Assembly (NCBI RefSeq): GCF_000307855.1
Contig: NZ_AJLR01000042.1
Location: 62,001-126,000 of the forward strand
Direction of reading: 5' to 3'
Origin: Schinkia azotoformans LMG 9581
Lineage (GTDB): Bacteria; Bacillota; Bacilli; Bacillales; Bacillaceae_J
DNA length: 64,000 bases
Made by a program: the position numbers and the translations under genes. Positions 60,687 to 64,000 of this stretch are shown piece after piece; the stretch's first letter is position 1; each line of letters starts with the position of its first letter. Below the pieces are notes generated by a model. It worked only from the letters and a program-made list of their open reading frames with translations, did not search any database and had not been told where the DNA came from.

Positions 60687-62102
60687 ATGAAGCAATATTT
60701 ACGTTACTTACCACCTGTTCATGAGTTGCAGAAGTCTGTATTTTTTGAACAGCTGTTACAAAAATATAATGTAAGCAGTGAACGTTTAACAAACATTTGT
60801 CAACAAGAGTTAAATGGGATAAGAGAACAGCTTTTACAAGATCAATGGCATGATGAAAATCCGGACTTAAATAAGGAATATTGGATAAAGCAAATTTTTG
60901 CAAAAGTAGAAAGAGCTGTTGAACAGCTGTCACAGTACTATTTAAAAACGATAATTAATGCGACTGGAACGGTTTTACATACGAATTTAGGACGAGCTCG
61001 TTTAGGGGAAAAGCAAATTGAGCATGTTGTGAAGGTTGCCTCCAATTATTCAAACTTAGAGTATAAAATTAATGAAGGAAAAAGAGGGTCGCGTCACGAT
61101 ATTATTGAAGGTCTAATTCAACAAGTAACAGGCGCCGAAGCAGCGATGGTTGTAAATAATAATGCTGCTGCTGTTTATTTGATTTTGAGGGCGCTTGCCA
61201 AGGACAAAGAGGTCGTCGTATCAAGGGGACAGCTTGTCGAAATTGGAGGTTCTTTCAGAATTTCAGCAATTATGGAAGAGAGCGGGGCTAAGCTTGTTGA
61301 GGTTGGAACAACAAATAAAACCCATTTGTATGATTATGAAAAAGCAATGACAGAGGAAACAGCGATGATTCTGAAAGTACATACAAGCAATTTTAAAGTG
61401 ATCGGTTTTACAGAAAGTGTAGAAAGCGAAGAGCTGGTTGAACTTAAAGAAAAACATGATAATGTGATTTTCTACGAAGATTTAGGAAGCGGTATTTTAT
61501 ACGATTTTCAAAAGCACGGCATTGGTGAAGAGCCTGTTGTGAGGGATGTTATTAAGCTTGGGGCGGACCTTGTTTCATTTAGCGGTGATAAATTGTTAGG
61601 TGGGCCGCAAGCAGGAATTATTGCCGGAAAACGTGAACTGATTCAGAAATTAAAAAAACATCAGCTTGCGCGTGTGCTCCGAGTAGATAAAATGACTTTT
61701 GCCGCCCTTGAAGCAACATTAAAAGCGTATTTATTGGGAGAGCAGACAATGATGGAAATTCCAACACTCCGTGATATTTTACAATCGGAAGAGGAAATCG
61801 AAGCGCGTGCCTCTAAATTTCGACAGCAATTAATAGAACAAGATCCGCAATACCGCTGTACGCTTGAAAAAGACTTTTCACAAGTTGGCGGGGGGACAAT
61901 GCCGGAAGTAAAGCTCCCAACAGTAGTAGCTGCCGTTACCCATTCTTCCTTAACCTCGGAAGAACTGGCAGTTAGGCTGAGATTATCTACTCCGAGCATT
62001 GTCACTCGTCAACAAGACGAAAAAGTATATCTTGATTTTAGAACGGTCACGGATGATGAACTGGTATTTATCATTGATGCTTTTCAAAATATTCAATGTT
62101 AA
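60687..62102 (+). CDS. selA: L-seryl-tRNA(Sec) selenium transferase SelA
   Basis: The 471-residue product is a PLP-dependent enzyme that converts Ser-tRNA-Sec to Sec-tRNA-Sec with selenophosphate. The early domain has INATGTVLHTNLGRARLGEK and the Schiff-base Lys lies in SFSGDKLLGGPQAG (about residue 298). Length is normal. GTGGAGG precedes ATG 60687. It shares no operon with selB here, so transcription is separate, but it completes the selA-selB-selD set. Confidence 0.93.
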   Translation: MKQYLRYLPPVHELQKSVFFEQLLQKYNVSSERLTNICQQELNGIREQLLQDQWHDENPDLNKEYWIKQIFAKVERAVEQLSQYYLKTIINATGTVLHTNLGRARLGEKQIEHVVKVASNYSNLEYKINEGKRGSRHDIIEGLIQQVTGAEAAMVVNNNAAAVYLILRALAKDKEVVVSRGQLVEIGGSFRISAIMEESGAKLVEVGTTNKTHLYDYEKAMTEETAMILKVHTSNFKVIGFTESVESEELVELKEKHDNVIFYEDLGSGILYDFQKHGIGEEPVVRDVIKLGADLVSFSGDKLLGGPQAGIIAGKRELIQKLKKHQLARVLRVDKMTFAALEATLKAYLLGEQTMMEIPTLRDILQSEEEIEARASKFRQQLIEQDPQYRCTLEKDFSQVGGGTMPEVKLPTVVAAVTHSSLTSEELAVRLRLSTPSIVTRQQDEKVYLDFRTVTDDELVFIIDAFQNIQC

Positions 62103-62107
62103 ACCAT

Positions 62108-62242
62108 TTACATATCATGACTTTGATTGTTCTTTTGTCGTGTATGGTTATGATTTTTAACCTTTTTCGAACCGCTTAATGCTTGAGGTTGATTTGTTGG
62201 CTCTTGTTGGTTCTTTGGTTGATTAGTACGTCCAGATCCCAT
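62108..62242 (-). CDS. sspP: Small acid-soluble spore protein P
   Basis: The 44-residue product is rich in Asn, Gln and Lys and ends [21 protein letters not shown], matching SspP (CotL) of B. subtilis. AAAGGAGGGAG precedes ATG 62242. The sspP-sspO pair beside aconitase repeats the B. subtilis order. It is synthesised in the forespore. Confidence 0.88.
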   Translation of the reverse strand: MGSGRTNQPKNQQEPTNQPQALSGSKKVKNHNHTRQKNNQSHDM

Positions 62243-62359
62243 GGTACTCCCTCCTTTAAATTTAGGATGGATTGCCTTACATGGATTTATTCAGTATAAA
62301 ATTCATTCTTTTGTCCACAATATAGCTATGCTATATAACATAAGGAGTTGGATTTTATA

Positions 62360-62620
62360 ATGCCATACAATAAGAACAAACAACAAGCATTCCAGGCAGC
62401 CCAGCAAGGTGTTGACCATGCCGTTGATATCTATAAAGATCTAGTGCGAAATGATCCGGATTACGGGCACCACTTGAAAGATCTTAAAAATGAAGTGAAT
62501 GAAGCGTTCGAGCAAATACAAAATGCTTTAGAAGTGGCTTCAGAAAGCCAATTAGATCAACTTCAAAAATTTCAAAGTGACCTCCAATCCATCGTTAGCA
62601 ATGTCGATTTTGGAGAGTAA
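62360..62620 (+). CDS. DUF2524 (YtzC-like) protein
   Basis: The 86-residue product is acidic and helical (QGVDHAVDIYKDLVRNDPDY, HHLKDLKNEVNEAFEQ) and fits the YtzC/DUF2524 family of unknown function. AAGGAG lies 12 bases before ATG 62360. A frame from 62348 starts on the ribosome site itself and is rejected. Confidence 0.75.
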   Translation: MPYNKNKQQAFQAAQQGVDHAVDIYKDLVRNDPDYGHHLKDLKNEVNEAFEQIQNALEVASESQLDQLQKFQSDLQSIVSNVDFGE

Positions 62621-62622
62621 AT

Positions 62623-62647
62623 AAAAACCGCTGGGAAGCGGTTTTTA
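62623..62647. terminator. Bidirectional terminator
   Basis: AAAAACCGCT and AGCGGTTTTT pair around GGGA and close the convergent DUF2524 and sspO genes. Confidence 0.85.
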
Positions 62648-62659
62648 CTGTTCTATTGC

Positions 62660-62809
62660 CTATTGATTTTTCTTACGTTTCTTGTTGTGCTGCTTTTGTG
62701 TCTCTGTCAGAGGTTCATTAGATAATTCCTCATTAAAACCCGCACCTGTTCCTTGAGCTTTGGCCGCGTTCATTCCTGGGATCACATGATTTGCTTTTCT
62801 TTTTGGCAT
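62660..62809 (-). CDS. sspO: Small acid-soluble spore protein O
   Basis: The 49-residue product begins [20 protein letters not shown] and is Lys, Asn and Gln rich, matching SspO (CotK). ATG 62809 follows GGAGGTGAG. It is divergent from aconitase, as in B. subtilis, and was probably once adjacent to sspP; here a DUF2524 gene lies between. Confidence 0.88.
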   Translation of the reverse strand: MPKRKANHVIPGMNAAKAQGTGAGFNEELSNEPLTETQKQHNKKRKKNQ

Positions 62810-62955
62810 TTTACTCACCTCCACTAGTAGGTTTTGAAAAAATATCATAAATATACAAAATTTTATCATTATGTAAACTTATGTCGCCAAGAATCGAATC
62901 GGTATTTACTTATGCGAAAAATTCTATTAAAATGATAGAGTAATGAGATGGGAGT

Positions 62956-62993
62956 CATATTGTCGTCTTTTTTTTGACAATTACGACAATATG
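62956..62993. promoter_or_regulatory. Perfect inverted repeat on the aconitase promoter
   Basis: CATATTGTCGT (62956-62966) and ACGACAATATG (62983-62993) are exact inverted 11-base words flanking a T run and TTGACA (62974-62979), a candidate -35 box. A dimeric regulator such as CcpC is known to control aconitase in B. subtilis, but the match to a specific consensus is not certain. Confidence 0.5.
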
Positions 62994-63021
62994 CAAAACT
63001 TTACAGGGGGGTACATAATAA

Positions 63022-64000
63022 ATGGCAAACAATGATGTGTTTAAAGCACGGAAAACGTTTGAAGCAAATGGCAAAACGTACAACTATTACGATCTAAGCG
63101 CGCTTGAAGGCGTAGCAAATATTGCGAAATTGCCATACTCAATCAAAGTATTACTTGAATCTGTTCTTCGTCAAGTTGACGGACGTGTCATCACTAAAGA
63201 GCATGTTGAAAACCTTGCAAAATGGGGCACAAGTGAATTACAAGATATCGATGTTCCATTCAAGCCAGCTCGTGTAATTTTACAAGACTTCACAGGTGTC
63301 CCTGCAGTTGTTGACTTAGCTTCTCTAAGAAAGGCAATGGCAGATATGGGTGGGGACCCCGCGAAAATTAATCCTGAAATTCCAGTTGATCTAGTTATCG
63401 ACCACTCAGTACAGGTTGATAAAGCTGGTACAGCTGATTCATTAGCATTCAATATGGAGCTAGAATTTGAGCGTAACGCTGAGCGTTATCAGTTCTTAAA
63501 CTGGGCTACAAAAGCATTTGATAACTATCGTGCAGTTCCACCTGCAACAGGTATCGTTCACCAAGTAAACCTTGAATACCTTGCAAGTGTTGTTATGACA
63601 AAAGATGAAAACGGCGAAACAGTAGCATTCCCTGATACATTAGTAGGTACTGACTCACATACTACAATGATCAACGGTATCGGTGTTCTTGGATGGGGTG
63701 TTGGTGGTATTGAAGCTGAAGCAGGAATGCTTGGACAACCTTCATACATGACAGTTCCGGAAGTTATTGGTGTTAAATTAGTTGGTTCACTTCCAAGTGG
63801 AACAACAGCTACTGATATTGCATTAAAAGTAACTCAAGTACTACGTGAGAAAAAGGTAGTAGGTAAGTTTGTTGAGTACTTCGGTCCTGGTCTTGCAGAA
63901 ATGCCGCTAGCTGACCGTGCGACAATTTCAAATATGGCTCCAGAATATGGTGCAACATGTGGATTCTTCCCAGTTGATAAAGAAGCACTTAACTACTTAC
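63022..64000 (+). CDS. citB: Aconitate hydratase, N-terminal part
   Basis: The first 326 residues fit bacterial AcnA/CitB: start [20 protein letters not shown], then [49 protein letters not shown] and [20 protein letters not shown]. The iron-sulfur Cys residues lie beyond the window, so the gene is 3' partial. It interconverts citrate and isocitrate and can act as an RNA-binding protein in iron stress. GGGGGG lies upstream of ATG 63022. Confidence 0.95.
   Translation, partial: MANNDVFKARKTFEANGKTYNYYDLSALEGVANIAKLPYSIKVLLESVLRQVDGRVITKEHVENLAKWGTSELQDIDVPFKPARVILQDFTGVPAVVDLASLRKAMADMGGDPAKINPEIPVDLVIDHSVQVDKAGTADSLAFNMELEFERNAERYQFLNWATKAFDNYRAVPPATGIVHQVNLEYLASVVMTKDENGETVAFPDTLVGTDSHTTMINGIGVLGWGVGGIEAEAGMLGQPSYMTVPEVIGVKLVGSLPSGTTATDIALKVTQVLREKKVVGKFVEYFGPGLAEMPLADRATISNMAPEYGATCGFFPVDKEALNYL

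Noticed and set aside
1..64000. A CRISPR array
   Set aside because: No set of regularly spaced direct repeats was seen anywhere on either strand.

Overview
The window is low-GC DNA from a spore-forming member of the Bacillaceae. The evidence is the AT-rich sequence, strong GGAGG ribosome sites with frequent TTG and GTG starts, and the spore genes sspO, sspP, a cotD-like gene, an sscA-like gene and a ytaF remnant. Metabolism looks aerobic: a ba3-type cytochrome oxidase, aconitase and fatty-acid beta-oxidation genes. The cell also uses selenium: selA, selB and selD are present, two genes contain in-frame UGA codons, and the 3' part of a tRNA-Sec gene is visible.

Layout. (1) 1-13182 is the right end of a siphovirus-like prophage: tape-measure end, tail tip, holin, endolysin, then an accessory segment with a PH-domain protein, XRE regulators, an FtsK/HerA-type ATPase, a possible pilin-like protein and many tiny ORFs. 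It stops at a 69-base sequence that is the 3' part of tRNA-Sec (anticodon arm, long variable arm, T arm, CCA), which I read as its attachment site. (2) 13183-14340 holds a decayed second element with a broken tyrosine integrase and an intact excisionase-like gene. (3) 14500-15470 returns to host-type small spore genes and a candidate structured RNA. (4) 15476-18665 is a class IIC group II intron sitting after a terminator; a second group II intron (16788-18628) lies inside it between domains V and VI, and both reverse transcriptases are damaged. (5) 18.7-22.6 kb is a decay zone (broken ytaF, ftsW/rodA and other scraps) around intact genes including bcrC. (6) 22.7-29.2 kb is a TetR-led beta-oxidation cluster. 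(7) 29.6-33.1 kb is a Tat operon with its own apparent substrate, a gluconate-dehydrogenase-like flavoenzyme. (8) 33.7-38.6 kb has purL, ctc, a dinB-like gene and several gene fragments. (9) 38.8-42.6 kb is potABCD. (10) 42.9-46.5 kb is the ba3 oxidase with Sco. (11) 46.9-54.0 kb has niaP, ykoP/ykoQ, a crcB pair, an arylamine N-acetyltransferase and a calcium P-type ATPase. (12) 54.2-62.1 kb is the selenium region. (13) 62.1-64.0 kb is sspP, a DUF2524 gene, sspO and the start of aconitase.

How the selenium genes fit together. SelD makes selenophosphate, SelA charges tRNA-Sec with selenocysteine and SelB delivers it to UGA. SelD itself carries an in-frame UGA at its catalytic position, and a SelW/SelT-like gene carries a C-x-x-U motif. 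Between selB and selD lie a GT-B glycosyltransferase and a LysR regulator. The glycosyltransferase resembles GLT1D1 and, from memory, the selenosugar synthase SenB. The tRNA that the whole pathway needs seems to be the prophage's insertion site, so an intact selC is predicted at the prophage's other end, outside this window.

The best candidates for something undescribed are the selB-glycosyltransferase-LysR-selD cluster, the selC-targeting prophage, the nested introns, the split tail-tip gene with a tandem C-terminal domain, the tiny-ORF array with its divergent operator, and the repeat pair in front of selB.
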